Source of the DNA: Saururus chinensis
Taxonomy: Eukaryota > Streptophyta > Magnoliopsida > Piperales > Saururaceae
Length of the DNA: 64,000 bases
Reading direction: 5' to 3'
Assembly: GCA_035235625.1 (NCBI GenBank)
Contig: CP141146.1
Location: 11,278,501-11,342,500 of the forward strand
The translations under genes and the position numbers were made by a program. The notes beneath the pieces are model-generated. The model was not told the origin of the DNA, did not search any database, and saw only the letters and a program-made list of their open reading frames with translations. Of the stretch, positions 45,376 to 59,004 are shown in pieces; positions within the stretch are counted from its first letter, which is position 1; the number at the start of each line of letters is the position of its first letter.

Positions 45376-48260
45376 ATATCTTAATAAATTCTCTTACCCA
45401 CTACAACTGTGGCCATTTGGTGCAAACTGTGTTCAAACCGTATCGTATGTATCGGGCTAACCCAATATTCATTTCAAAGCACAAAAAGACGAGAGAACTG
45501 ATTGATACAGCCACCACCGCCCTCGCCCTCCCAACATGACATTCCAAGATTCCCACGCAAAGCAAAAAACGTTTTAATTCCATCCCACATGCGAGGCTCG
45601 GCTTGCATTATGCCCTAACCCTTAAGCAGACAATTGGAAAGGAAATATGTAATATCCATAAGCATTGTTCGAGAAACATCCAAATTATAAAGGTGGGTTT
45701 GCCTGCAAAAATTCACAAAATCAGGTTGCCACGCAAGGCGTGTACGGATAACGTTGGGAACCAAGTGGGAAACGCAATTATACGATGCTTCTAAAACAAT
45801 GGGAGCCACAATTGAGAAAAGTCCACCATGCTGCAAACGTGGAACCCAGTCAGCTGGATGTTATCCTACTCTCACCCACTCACAACGTGCCAAACCATCA
45901 GCACAAGGAGAGTGAATGGACGATGTAGGTGTCGACGAGTTGGCTGATTAGCACTAATTAATTTATTATTTTTAATCTAATTTGCTAAACACTACTGTTA
46001 AGTCTCAAGTAGTAGTACTATATCTCACATTACAATCTATTATAGGTATTTGTTGATTTGTAGGCCCTATTATGTCAAAACACGGTGGTGATATATACGT
46101 GAGAATTTAGAAGGAGGAGCATTTTTTATTAAGTTTTATACGGGATGAACCTACGTACTTTTGCACAATGGTAGGTATGTACGTTTGTATTTTCAAAATA
46201 TGGTTATGAGTAAGGCGCAACGCATACATTGTTCCGTATATAACAGTTCGTAGACAATTTTTTTTTGCCAACCATTAGAGATTGAGAGAGACAGGCCAAA
46301 AATTTGAATACAATATATAAGTGAGGGATTTGTGGTCCAATGTGTGTGGCCTTGATTTGTTTAACCTAATTATTAGACAAGTTTGTTGGATTTGGGGTGG
46401 AATTTATGTTTTCTTATGAAATTAAGAAATTATAAGAAAACAGAAATTAGGCGATTTGAATGGGCACTACTATGAATGTGGTCAAGGAACAACTAGAGAA
46501 ACAATGGGCTCTATGGTCTTGTCAACAGATTGATGGGAGCTTGGTCCTGATGAAATGGAGATTTTTCTAGGTCACATTCTAGGTCAAAACAGAGGGGCTT
46601 GCCTCTAGAAGAGCATTCTGGTATCCCACCACAAGATTTTGCTACTTATCCATTTGTTATAAATTTTCAGAACATTAGGTGATGATGATGATAATTGTTT
46701 GAAATTAACTTTTGATTATATAGACTCAATCACCCATGATATTGGGTATAGAGACCTGTTACCTACCATGACAAGACAGAAATTAGGACATATTTGAATC
46801 ATGTGGGAAAGGCAATCAGTTTGTTGATGAACAAAATTATTTTAACTATTAACTATTAACCTTTGTAAGCATCAAAAGGTTGAAATTGTGACTGATGATT
46901 CAATGATTTGAATCTAATTATTGAGTTTTTTTTATAAGTAAGACACATGCACCTTACAATCTATGCGCCATTGGATTCGATCCTGGATCTCTCTCACAGT
47001 GGGAGAGATTTCGCCAGCCCACCAAAGGCTGGATTGGCCGGTTATTGTGATAATTTTTCAGTGAGGTGGGGAGGAGCTTTGACTTGTAAGAACCAATTTG
47101 TAAGAAAGATCATGATCAAGCTTGAAGCTTGTGGGAGGATTCACAATGTTAGGTGATCAACAATTGCCAGCAAAATTAAACCAAATGGTTCACGAAATTT
47201 GTTTCCAAGGCAAAACTAGCTAATACTATTAGTTTATTGAAGTTTAGTGACTAAAAGGAAGGAAAAATTTTGTATGAGCCACGCACGCCATTGTGAGCCT
47301 GGGCATAATGAGCAGTTAGATTGAGATTCGATGGCAGAGGAGGTAGAAAACCAATCTACTCCTTGAGTAATGTTGGCCATTAGATTTCGATCAGATGTAC
47401 ATGAACCTGAGTTCATCTAAATGGGACTCTAAAAGTTCTATATATTAAAGGGTTTTAAGTTTAACCTTAGAAAAATATTGTTACCTAAGAAAGGAATTTG
47501 TTCGTGAAAAGAAAAAACTTTGACAAGGCAGTCATTTCTTCGTCTAATTGGCACCATAATTAAAAATGGAATTATAATTAACCACAATTAATATCACCAT
47601 GTTAGAATAAACATAAGCCAACTGTCTTGGCTTAACCTCAACTGAAGCTCAGTCAAATTTTTGGTTGTTGAAAGATTCAACATGTGTTAATTATAAAAAC
47701 TGCACTCGATGACCCCAGGCCAAAATTGAAATGTTAACTTTATCCTATGTAGTACATGATGTAGATCTTACATAAAATATTGAAGTGTATAGTTGCTATG
47801 GATGGAAGAATTTTCGGTCCTTTCACTTTCATTTTTTAAGGTCTCCTTCACTCTATAGGAACCGGTGATTATCCAAATTGATAACGTATATGCTAGTGTA
47901 TGTTAATACACACATTTATAATATTGATGTAAATTAACATATACACCGTCAATTTTCATGATCAACGACTCCAATAAAGTGGAAGATATTCTGGAGCAAA
48001 ATTTTTTCTATGAAATGATGGTCTACACATCCTACTAGGGTTGGTAAATGGCACTTTCATATGGTTGGAGATTTTGGACAATGCTAATGTCTTACCGAAC
48101 ATGTTCCACCAAAAGGTGGCTAAGGGATTGGTTTGCAATATGTGCAAATTATGTCACATGTATTGCTCATGACCCACATGGTCTAAATATTCTTATCAAG
48201 TAGCTATCAATTTAGGAGTTATGGTACTACACTTGTAGAAGCATTTTTAATGTTTTCTTC
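45376..48260. other. Unassigned intergenic stretch
   Basis: AT-rich, no gene recognised. At 46965-47040 a short GC-rich part with GGATTCGATCCTGG and an inverted CCAGCCCACCAAAGGCTGG recalls element leader DNA. Confidence 0.4.
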
Positions 48261-48432
48261 GATAATGAACCTAGCATATGAAATGTATAGGAGTCCTTTA
48301 TTTATGAGATCAATGGCGCATAAGTTAGTGCACATTAGCACCAGTACTAGTGCTAACATGTACTAACATGTGCGCCATCGATCTCAAATATCAAGGGTTC
48401 CCATGCGTTCTTTATGCTGGGCTCATTGTTAG
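48261..48432. repeat. Foldback element, copy 2
   Basis: The left arm from GATAATGAACCTAGCATATG and the right arm ending TATGCTGGGCTCATTGTTAG are reverse complements along most of their length. The arms meet near CCAGTACTAGTGC at about 48340. Confidence 0.8.
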
Positions 48433-50205
48433 AGTGGTGCATGAAAAACTCTTTATACACTCGTGCCCATGGATGCTTGCATAATGCTCACCACAATGTA
48501 TGGGACCGATGTGCAAGCCCATGCCAATACATGAACTCTATCCCTTTTACTATGGTGAGGCTTTATGTGAGCATCTCTGGACATTAGCATAAGTTGTATT
48601 TTTATACTAATGTAATGGGACTACAAACTAAAGAATAGATGTTAATGATTTTTTTACCTAAATATTAATGAAATTGATTGATAAGATTTTGAGAATGCCC
48701 AATTTAGTGTTCCTTCCCACAAGGTAGTCATGGAGATGTGAATTGTGGCATAACATGGGTTCATTAACTGATGTAGGGTGGGATTAATGGGAAGAACATC
48801 GTTTGACAAATCCGGCTATAGGTACACGCATGATGCAACCTTCCTCTATCGTGAATTTCAATGATACATTCACATATAATAGAGGGAAAACAAAGGAGGA
48901 AAGAATAACCTCTTCTTATTTTTTAGAATATAAAAAAATTACAGAACTTATAGCCAAGTATTTATACAACTCCTAGTGGCATAATTGTAATAAAGAGTCT
49001 AATTTTAACTACCTTATGACCAACTAATAAAAATTAAGAAAAACTAATGAGAAAAGCCATAAATATCAAATAAATATGTAATAAATACTCCTACAAAAAT
49101 AAAATATAAAAAAGAAACTAATTTAAAATTAAATTCTAATCCAAAACAAAATTAAGAATTGTATCGCTATTGAAACGGTCGATCACCCATCAGATCAATT
49201 GATTGTCAACTCTCGACTTCATTTTATATAAATTCGTAAATAGTGACGATTTGCCTTTTGCCCAATTTGATTTTTACAAAGGAATTCCACTAGAGGTGAT
49301 CGATCACCCTTGGATCCCGATCGATCGCTCAAGGGAACTTGGCATATCTTCCTCTTTCGATCCCATTGCTCCTTGTATTTCAAACGAAGTTGATTTACAT
49401 TATTAATTCTAAGCAAATTTGCATGTTTTTTTAAGATATGAACCCCATCATCTCTAAGCCTCTTACAACCTTTATCATTAACTTAATAATGAGGCCAAAT
49501 CAGTTTGTATTAGATAGAAAATAATTAGTTTCCATTGGGTACTGATAATCTGGTACCAAAATCTATCTAAAAAATGTTACACCTGGTATTGATTAGACAA
49601 ATAAAAGTAGGTATGACATGACAATAGATGGGTTAAACTTTCCCCATCCAATCAAAATTAGGCATAAGGTTTCGGATAGATTTTGACCTAGGAAAATCAT
49701 TATCCTTTCCATATGATTTACCTGGTAGACCAACATGGCTATTAATCCAGTTTTCTTGCTAATTTGTCGAGTCATGAATTGTGACATTTTTTTCTCCAAA
49801 AAAATTGTGGCAATTCTTCTTTTTCATTTTCTTTCTTGTAATAACTAAGAGCTACCTTTTTTTTAACATATCAGTTATTTATAATGGCATCGTACTGGGA
49901 CTAAATTATTGAGCTTATTAACATAAATGACTTCTATAATTATGACAATGGAAAGCGCAAAAGGGAAACATTTAAAACTAACTTTCAAAATAGGTTTACA
50001 AAGGTAGGGGAGAACACAAGCTCCCAATCTCTGGCAAGGTGACCCTAAAAACCTGCTAATATAGGTAGATCATAATGTTTGTTGTATCAAAATTTTAGCC
50101 AAAACATATGCTTTTGTGAGAAGATATACTATTTATGACACAAACATATAGCCTTTTTTGTCCATTTTAAATTTAATATTTGAACTATCATCATTGTAAG
50201 ATAAA
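48433..50205. other. Unassigned AT-rich stretch
   Basis: Only short chance frames. No recognisable gene or element. Confidence 0.5.
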
Positions 50206-50207
50206 AC

Positions 50208-50318
50208 ACATTCCCTCTGGCCTATTTTAATAGCTCTATTATGTTTTTCAAAATAAATAAATTTTAGTTTAATTTTAAAAATTTAATAAATATAATTAAT
50301 ATAGGATGGAAGGAGTAC
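50208..50318. mobile_element. Short Stowaway-like MITE
   Basis: It starts ATTCCCTCTGGCCTATTTTA and ends TATAGGATGGAAGGAGTAC, so both terminal repeats are visible. The core is shorter than in the 200-bp copies. Confidence 0.65.
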
Positions 50319-52260
50319 ATATTAGTGCAAGATAACTCTTGTTATCAAAAGTTCAAGCTCTAGGACGAGGCAAGTTGGGGCAATTTCCTCACCAGGCTTT
50401 TCAAGAAAAAAGTGCCCCCTCTATCTTGTTTATATTATTTTATAAAATTAGGTCAATTTATATCCTCTTCAAATTTCAAGAAAGAAATATACTATTTAAT
50501 TATCCTCATAATCATTAAATTTGAAGTTTCTTTTGTATTTAGTTCTATTTTTTAGATATATGGATTGGTTAGATCATGTGTACGTTGAGTTCCCTTGGTA
50601 ATGATGGAACAATTCTGTTTTTTTTTTTACTGAATTCAAAATACCAATTCTTGCCTTATATCCTACTCTAAGATAACCTACATAACATGCATACAAAGTG
50701 CAATATGAAGTGATATTTGAATGAAGTTGCTCGATGAAATGTCTAAAAGAGATTATGTCTTTTATTGATATGTTTCACCTTAAAATTTCTAAATTTTGCT
50801 TTATTTTTTCCCTGCTCAAGCCATGATGAAATGGAAATTTTATTTCTTCATTTTATAATCTAACATACCCTCCGCACTGATACCATATAAGAACCAGTTT
50901 TTAAAAAGCTCAAGCTTTTAAGAAACATAAATTTTATTTATTTATTTTATATTTCAACAATTAGCACTATTTGTGCAACTCACGAGAGATGGATCTACAT
51001 CAGCTACTTCTAACAAAAAGATAGGCTAAAACTGTTTCTTTGGGCTTGTTCAAGCTTTTACGAAGCCCAGAGGAGACGATAAAAAGTAAGGCCATTTTAA
51101 CCTATAATTAAGCTTTCTACTCATGTCTAAAACGTGCATTCAATAAAAATAATGACTAGCGAAGACAAGAGGATTTTTGTTTCTTTTTCTCAATGAGCAG
51201 GCAAGAGCTTGTCTCCTGCCAATATCCTAATCCATGTTCAGCTGCTTCACGTTTTCTCTTTATGGTAAAAATTAGAAAACTTCATTCCACAAGGATTTTA
51301 TATATGCTTCCACTGCCCTTGTAATTTGTTTTAGCATCTCCCTTTTTTTGGGTAACTTTGTGCATTGTTTATGTGTTTCATCAAATAAATACATTTTTAT
51401 GTTGTATATTTAATCAATCATATGTCAACTAACAGTAGGTTATTTAGACGGGCAGTAAGTGTTGGCCAGTGCCATGCAGGCTCAATGTGGCCATTGTAGC
51501 GAGCATGCAGCAAGTAGAGGGGGTATCCTAAGCATTTTCTTGTTTAGATAGATGAACAAAAAACATTTAATGGGTTTTAGAAAGGAGATGATGAGCATTA
51601 GTTTCAACCATCATGTGCATCCATTTCCACCCTAATTGGTAGTACTATTTATCAGCTGTTCGGCCAGACTTGGAAAACCATCCAGCCCTGTGTCAAATGG
51701 GTTTAACTGGTGACGGATTTTATAACCAGGATTGTGACTTTTGAACGATAAAATTTAAGGAAAAAGTAACTAGTAAGCTTCCAATTTTAGCTCAATGAGA
51801 ATAATTTAGAGTCCATGAATTTGGGTGAATGAACGGCGTTCAACAATTTCATTGGAAAAAGTGGATAGAAAGCCTTATCGGAATTAATGGAAAACTTCCA
51901 AATGTCACCTTCATTCTAAATTAACAAGTTTATATAAATTAATAAACTATTTCAAAAAAGTGAATTAATAAGCCATTTCAGAAAGTAAATCTTCACTTTT
52001 AAATTTGTACGAAAGTAATAATTAATATTTGAGATAATAGATAAAAAGATATATTAGATACATATTTTCAAAACATTGAAACAACTCTTAGGTAGTAGTT
52101 TTGTCTATCATTTACTTAGGTTGGGGTGATAGATGGAAATGAATTAAGAAATGGATTGAGTTGGATTTAATTGGGAAAGTATCATTCGTGTAATGGCTTT
52201 AATTAGGTAAATCTCGATACATACACTTGAACGCAAACGATGTTGGTCGATCAAGAGAGA
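50319..52260. other. Unassigned AT-rich stretch
   Basis: Nothing recognised on either strand. Confidence 0.5.
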
Positions 52261-52269
52261 TCATAATAA

Positions 52270-52485
52270 ATTGTAGAGGGAAGAGAGAGAGAGAGAGAGG
52301 GGGAGAGAGAGAGAAGAGAGAGGGGGGGGAAGAGAGACAAGCGAGAGAGAAAAGAGGAGAGAGAGGGTAGAGAGAGAAGGTGAGGAGAGAAAGAGGGAAG
52401 AGAGTGTGTAGAGAGAGGAGAGAGAGGGTAGAGAGAGAAGGTTGAGAAAGAGGGTAGAGAGAGGAGGAAAGAGAGGGAGGGGAAA
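52270..52485. repeat. GA-rich low-complexity tract
   Basis: About 215 bp of GAGA/AGAGGG runs, forming one edge of the CACTA-type module at 52497. Confidence 0.95.
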
Positions 52486-52496
52486 AAGTAAAAATA

Positions 52497-52790
52497 ATAA
52501 TATTAGCGACGCTCTAAAATGAGCGTCGCTAATTGAATAATAACTCGCGATGTTTAGTTCGAAGCGTCGCCACTAATAATAATATTAGTGATGCCCAGAA
52601 TAGAGTGTCGCAAATAGTATTTTTTTTATAAATTTAAGACATTAGCGACGGTTGGCAGAGAACGTCACTAATATCACTTGTATTAGCGACGCTAACTTTT
52701 TACCGTCGCTAATGTATTTACAATTTGCGATGCACGGTCGCAAATGGAAACTTTTTGCGACGCTTCTTTCAAGTGTCGCTAAACATATTA
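52497..52790. mobile_element. CACTA-type subterminal array (GACGCT/GACGGT)
   Basis: About a dozen TTAGCGACG-type motifs in both directions, between a GA tract and a GC-rich block, the same three-part order as at 8.3-9.65 kb and 62.4-64 kb. No terminal CACTA was found. Confidence 0.55.
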
Positions 52791-52845
52791 CTCGGGCGGA
52801 AATTTACCCGAGCGTAAAATTTTGGGCTAGGGCGAATTTCCGCCC

Positions 52846-53202
52846 GTGCCTTTATATTCCAACACCTTTGGCTGCCGTCCCAACTGCGAAACCGGAGCAT
52901 CCTCTCTCCTCTCCTCCGCTTCCACCTTCTTCACCTTGCTTCGTCCCTTCTCCGTCAGCGGCGGGGACAGGAAAGGCGGCGTCTCTGGGTCCGAGGATGA
53001 CAATCTGTCTGGCATCTCCGACAAGCTGGACCAGTCACCCGCGACCTCATCGGAGGAGGTGGGTTTGAAGGGAGATGTGTTCGAGCAGAGAGATGAGGAG
53101 CTCCATTCCAAAGATGGGGCTGATGATGACTGGCTGCGTGGGGAGTTCTATCCTCTAGCTGCCGGTTATTGCATCCTCGCCGTTGGGTGGAAATTCTTCT
53201 AA
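52846..53202 (+). CDS. Cryptic frame in the GC-rich block of a CACTA-type module
   Basis: The plus frame reads TGASSLLSSASTFFTLLRPF, then SVSGGDRKGGVSGSEDDNLS, an acidic serine-rich middle part and YCILAVGWKFF at the end. The composition suggests a captured coding piece more than noise. I do not recognise a family, and the starting ATG may not be the original. The other two plus frames lack such a composition. Confidence 0.25.
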   Translation: MPLYSNTFGCRPNCETGASSLLSSASTFFTLLRPFSVSGGDRKGGVSGSEDDNLSGISDKLDQSPATSSEEVGLKGDVFEQRDEELHSKDGADDDWLRGEFYPLAAGYCILAVGWKFF

Positions 53203-53335
53203 AGGCTGGGAGCCGACGGGCCTTGCCGGACGACGGAAGGCGAAATTTTTTCGCCGCCGACCTCAACAATGGGTTGCCTCAACGCGTTTTTGCGGATCGT
53301 CGATGACCTGCCACCCCTACCCCACACGGGTGCGC

Positions 53336-54439
53336 ATGGCCCCCACCCTTGCTTTTCATAATTTAGTCAAAAAATTTATTTATAATAATTTCTTCACTTC
53401 TAAAACCTAGTTACAACATGAAATCTAAGTGAATTATGTGTGATCAATTTACCTGTGATTTTTTTTTTAAAATATTTACTATGACCACTTTTGAATCTTC
53501 ACAACTCCTTTTTCAAGTACTCAATTCCAAAGACCTTGACTCAATCAAATTACATATATTAAATTAATTCTTTAAGAATCATTTAATACTTAAAAAATAC
53601 ACACAAAGTTTGACATTATTTTATTCATGGAATAATTTAACACTCAAATATCACTTTCAATCCCAAAGCCTGGAGTTCAATCTTTTTCTTCTTTTGATTG
53701 CCTCAAAGTCTCATGTTGCCTGATATGTTTCTCTACTGATTTAGACATGTCTAGATCTGCTTATTTTCATCTAAATTGTTCAATACTCTTTGAGTCATTA
53801 TTGCTTTTCATTCTAAATATTCAGAGAGAGGTGCTTACACGCAAATCAAGTCTCAATTCATTATACTACTTCCGGTGTCTCCTATGAGTAAGTATTTCTG
53901 ATCTTCTGTTTTAATATGAGTATAAGAACATGTATGCATCCTAAGTAGTTAACCTAGGATGTTAAATGAATTATATGCATGCACATCTTAATTAGTGATA
54001 ATAATATACTAATTAAAATGTATGATTTGCACTGATCTGATATGTTTTGATTTGAATTGCTTTATTGTGCTTTATCCGATATGATTTAAAGTGTCTTGAT
54101 ATGCGTTGATGTGATATACTGTTATGATCTTATATGCTCTAATACAATCTTATATGATCTGACGGGATTCGATGTGATTCAATCTACTCTATTATGTTAT
54201 GCTTCGCTCTGTGATAGAACAAGTATGTAATTCTGTTAATTTGTTAGCTTCCGTTTAACTTCGACGATTTAGAAGATTTCTGTTCAACTCCAATGATTTA
54301 TGAGATTTCTATCTGATTTTGATTATTTATATGATTTATGAGACTTTTGTCTGACTTTGATGATTTATGAGATTGTTGTCTAACTCCGTCTAAATATTTG
54401 GATATACATATTTTAATGTATGTGTTTTTGTACTGTCTG
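53336..54439. other. AT-rich stretch, no gene recognised
   Basis: A run of degenerate TGATTTGATATG-type words occurs at 54040-54380, but no unit could be defined. Confidence 0.45.
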
Positions 54440-54620
54440 ATATATGTAATAGCCATTAGGCATAACTACGTTCGGATCCGATTGTATTGGAATAATATTG
54501 TGAATGTTATCCAATACGTACGTAGGCAACCAACGGCAAAGCAATGTTGGCCCGATCCAAATTAATTAGAATTATAATTTTTATTCTGATTTACACGCGA
54601 TGAACTTTGAAGCTTCGTTG
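54440..54620 (+). repeat. Short piece related to repeat family R
   Basis: ACTACGTTCGGATCCGAT and the following CAATGTTGGCCCGATCC match the conserved part of the copies at 19510-19600, 35850-35945 and, inverted, 59775-59860. Confidence 0.55.
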
Positions 54621-55548
54621 TGTGTATATGAACATTACAACTCGAGTGTACGTATGAAGAAGCTTTGAAGCTCCGTAGTGCATAGATAAACATTATACCT
54701 CTCGCACACAAATGATGATTCCTTGTTTAAGGAAGAAAATTTTTCGTCAAGATTTTTTTTGGACCCTGACTTGGGTTGGGGCGTTTTAGCTGCAGATAGA
54801 ATCTCCTCTTACCCGAAGATACTTCTTATTTTCCGTGCCCATAGGCAACAGATAGAATCTCCCCTTACCCAGAGACACTCCTCACTTTCTGTGCAGTAGG
54901 TGAAAGACAGGGCCTCCTCTTTCCTAGAGCTATTTCTCCCCTCTAGAGTACACAACTCAAAGAATAGCCATTGCATGGAGCACACTTCATTTAGTTAAGA
55001 ACGCCTTTTGAATGGACTAAATCGGACTCAGAATGACCAGAAATAGAGAAAATGAAGTCTCACTTGAAAACACCCCTCAAGCCCTTTAAATAGAAAGCAG
55101 CTCGCCGAAACAGCGATGCCACACCACATTTTTGGTGATGCAGCTGTTTCGGCGGCGGTGCCTGCCAAATCACGCATTTGTGGAGAGCGGCCCGATTTTT
55201 AAAAAAAAACATTTATCTTTAAACGTATGTATCTTTCTACCCCAGACTCGAATTCAGGCATTTTTAGTACGGTTGAGCTTGTATCGATGAGCCCTATAAA
55301 ACTAGACCACATAAAACAGTTTATCCCACTCTTTTCATGTGAATCCTGCCCATATTCTATGCTTCCCGAGGTCGTAACTTTCACTCCCGACCTCTATTTT
55401 GCGTGTTCTTTGATTTGCTACGCTCGTTACTTTGAGCTCTAACCATATATAAAGATTTCATCTCTTAAAACCCCCTAAAAATTAACAAAATTTTCATAAT
55501 TACCTTTAACCCTTTGGGTTAGACATAATCGGAAAATGGGGTGTTACA
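54621..55548 (-). mobile_element. LTR of Ty3/gypsy type (start at 55548)
   Basis: On the minus strand the LTR starts TGTAACACCCCATTTTCCG at 55548, exactly where MULE homology ends. A TATA-like CTATTTAAAGG is at about 55085-55097. Two near copies of CAGATAGAATCTCC lie at 54794 and 54849. The left limit is uncertain. Confidence 0.5.
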
Positions 55549-55559
55549 ATGGTAGCCCC

Positions 55560-56769
55560 AGTTGCTGAAACTTTTAGCATGTGCAGCTATGTTCGACCAG
55601 AGTTACTACATTCTATTGAATAAATATCATGTGAATGAGAACATTATAAGTGATTTATCGTGTTATCAAAAACACTACCCATTGACACTAGCCTTACGCT
55701 TACAACTATCGTGTTATTTTAACAGATAAACATACACAAGATTGACGATAAGGTATGAACATACACATGACATTAATTGTATTTTTACCTCATGATATAG
55801 CGAGCTAACCTAGAATTCATACATTGATACCTATAATACATGCACATTTCTTGCTTCTTCTCTTCTTCTTTCAATGTGTTTAGGAGCAAATGGGCTTACA
55901 TCTTCAGTCATATTTTCATATTTTGTCCATTTGTCCGACGTTTCTCGAAGAGTGCAGTTGTGTACTCGCTTGTATGCTCAATCAATTGAGTAATAGGCAT
56001 CGACCTAACTTTTTTGAACATTGCATTAGTAGTTTCAGACCTGTTTGAGCTTAGTGTTCCATATTTTTTTCCTAGAAATGCAACATTGGCCCAGTGCTAT
56101 GCACCTATCTCATTTAGCCAAGCAAATGCTTCATGATTATGTTATTTAATGTTGTTCATTGTTTCATCATACATGTTCTGTCTGAAAGTTTCAGCTACCA
56201 CATGAAGTTGGTTCTTAAGGTAGTTGCCTTTGAATCTGTCCGACATATTTGTAGTCATATGATGGATGCATTATTCGTGGTGTGTAGAGGGAAAATACTA
56301 AGTAACAACATTTTCCAAGCCCTTCATTCTATCAGAAATAATTGTATCCAACTCGGCTAGAGGATAAAAAAATAGATTATTTCTAAGCAATTCAAGAAAC
56401 TAGCTCCATGTTTTCTCACACTCGTTTTCGACCACTGAAAATGCGACACATAGCATATTATTGTTCCTGTCTAGTGCAATTGCTATTAATGGCTGACCAA
56501 AATACTTTGCCTTCAAGAAAGTCACATCTATAGTTAGCAATGACCTCAATGTTGTTCTGAAGGCTCTTGCAACTAGCCCAAACATATATCCATTAGACTT
56601 TTAAAACCATATCTCCTTACAGGTTCCTGAATATCACATGATCTAATTAGAACTACTGAACTACTTAGATTAATCTTTTCTATTTGAATTCTATATGCAA
56701 GAAGTATGCGATAGGATTTGTCTGGGTCCCCATCTATTAAATCACTCAGTGCTTTAGCTGCACAACTGG
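55560..56769 (-). pseudogene. MULE transposase relic (DDE region)
   Basis: Minus-strand text in order: AKALSDLIDGDPDKSYRILL, FRTTLRSLLTIDVTFLKAKY, FGQPLIAIALDRNNNMLCVA with FSVVENECEKTW, LIISDRMKGLENVV-like text, HANV-type WANVAFLGKKYG and SSNRSETTNAMFKKVRSMPI. These are consecutive parts of plant Mutator-like transposase up to the C-terminal zinc knuckle region. Stops and shifts abolish coding. LTR starts flank it on both sides. Confidence 0.85.
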
Positions 56770-58995
56770 TGTAACATCCGAGAATTTTCTAAATTCCCGA
56801 AGTTGACCACGGGAAATTAGGGTGTTGGACCCCTTGAACTTCTTATTTGAATAACTTATTCAATACTTGGAATTGGTGGCTGAAATATATATGGATGGAA
56901 AGTAGATAGTAAGCGCTTCGAAACACCACCAAGAATGCACGAATCAAAGTTCGGATGAGGGAGATACGACCGTTCGAAGTTGAATATATCGTATAGGGCC
57001 CGTTTACCCGAATTGGATGCACGAATTAACCGTTTAAGTCACTATACGGGCCCGATCAATTAGTATTTCGAAATTGTGTTTTTGGGGCCCAATTTGGTTG
57101 CCGAATTGTGGAGGTTTTGGCCCAACTCCTTAGGGATTAAGAACCCTAATCCCTTGCCTGTAACAAGATATAGTTAGGGCTCTTAGGAGGGGGGTTAGCT
57201 TTTGGGGGACGGTTAAGTGAAGGAGGAGGAGCCGTCATTAGAATTTTCCGGTGAGGCGTTGGCGGCGGTGGATCGACGACACCTCGGCCATTGAGGTAGG
57301 ATTCCGAGTCAAGATTAGCATAGGTTTGTAAATTAGAATATAAATCGTATTCTTAATTTACAAGAACAGTTATTTCTGCAATCACTGTTCATGAAGGTTT
57401 TTTTAAGAGTTATTTATTTACTCTCCGACTGTCGGCCAGTTACCGGTTGGCCATCTGCTGACCGCTGGTGGCTGGACCCATTGAGAGAGCGGCTTGCCGG
57501 GCCTGGTGTTGGCCGTGGAGGCCTTGGATTCAGCGGCCTTGGCGGCGGCGGATCGATTGCCATCGGGTCGTCATAGTAGAAAAAAAAGCAGTCGGGCCCC
57601 TGCTTCTCGACCTACGATGGCATCTGGGCACCCGGACTCCCCGTGCGATTGCAGTCCGGTTGATCCAGTCCCTCGCCAAGCCGTGACAAGTGGCCGGCGG
57701 TCGTTTTCGTTGATTTGCAGCAGGACATTAAAAAAAATGGCGCTTTGTCGCCCCGGCCGGCCAACAGTCTGCGGCTAGGCCATGGCTGTCAAAATCACCC
57801 TTGGCCACCACCCTGCCGTGGCAGCCAGGGGCGGCGCCGCCAGAGGCAGAGAAGACGACCGGGACCGGGTTTATATATATAAAAAAAAATAGAAGGATAG
57901 TGAACCGGGTCCGGTTCATGGAGATAAAAAGGTAAAAAAAAATCTAGAAAATTACTCATATATCTAGAGAGGGAATATAGTGTTCTTACCAAGTTTCAAG
58001 TTGAGAAAAAATATTAAAGTATGTGAAATGACCCTTTTACCCCTTGTAGTTAAATTATCGTGTAAAACTACTTACCCGACTTAGGGGCTTCGGTTCAGGG
58101 GCCTAGGAGTGGATTTAAAAATTAGATAAATTTCTAGTAAGATTTTAATATGTACCCTAATTATGGACCAAACCGTGTAGTGAGGAAATATCCCAGTGAG
58201 TGGGTAATTGACTATCTTGCCCCTACGGTTAATCATAAATCGTTAAGTCAACCTAGGTCGGTTCAAGGGGGTTCACGACCCCGTCACACGCCAGGGAAAT
58301 TACACAGTGTCCGTGAAGTCTAGTAGTACCCTTGAGTTCAATTTTGGACCCATTGGATATCAATAAGGCTTTAAACCAAATGACAAAAATACCCCTTTAA
58401 GTGGACCCGCCTACATTCGTGTGAATGGAAGCGTGAGTCGGTTTGAGAGTGGAGCCTTGTGAGAGGTCAATGACTTAAATCAATAGAGGGGCAGTAAAAT
58501 AACCAGAATGACCCAAGGGAGGGTATCATACCCTAGGTGGTAAAATTACCGTAATGCCCTTAGGGGTAATATTTTCTATTTCTGTCGAAATAGATAACCT
58601 AGTTAATCAAGAGTTAGGGTACCCTATAAATGACTTCAAAACGAAGAGGTGTGACCAGCAAGTGACATGAAGACCTTATTAGATCACAGTGTCATGGGAA
58701 ACAAGGGGAACACCCCTAATTTTTAGGGTTTAAAGTAGCGTATTACTCGTGTTTGCAACCCTGTACATCGATCAATTAGAGTATTATATACGCAATTCGC
58801 GTGACACGTTAGAGTTGTTTACACTCTTGGGCTTGGATTCACTGAGCCCTGACTCTGCAAATGAGTGTAACGGGCCTCCGTTTATTATTTATGCACTTGT
58901 GTGACTACATATTATATATGTTGATTATTCTGATGCTTGCATTTATTATTGTTATGTTAAGTTATATCAGTAACTTAACGTTAATAAAGACTAAT
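56770..58995 (+). repeat. Repeat family R copy, 5' part starting TGTAACATCC
   Basis: It starts TGTAACATCCGAGAATTTTC directly at the edge of the MULE relic. A GC-rich patch at 57240-57860 has only chance frames. 58021-58990 is repeated in inverted form at 60726-61690. The ends and non-coding nature suit a long LTR. Confidence 0.7.
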
Positions 58996-59004
58996 CAAGA
59001 GATT

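Noticed and set aside
46965-47040. tRNA or SINE B-box at GGATTCGATCCTGG
   Set aside because: No A-box at the right distance and no cloverleaf could be drawn.
57391-57992. Frames in the GC-rich part of the repeat at 56.8-59 kb
   Set aside because: Composition-driven frames on both strands without known motifs, inside an LTR-like repeat.
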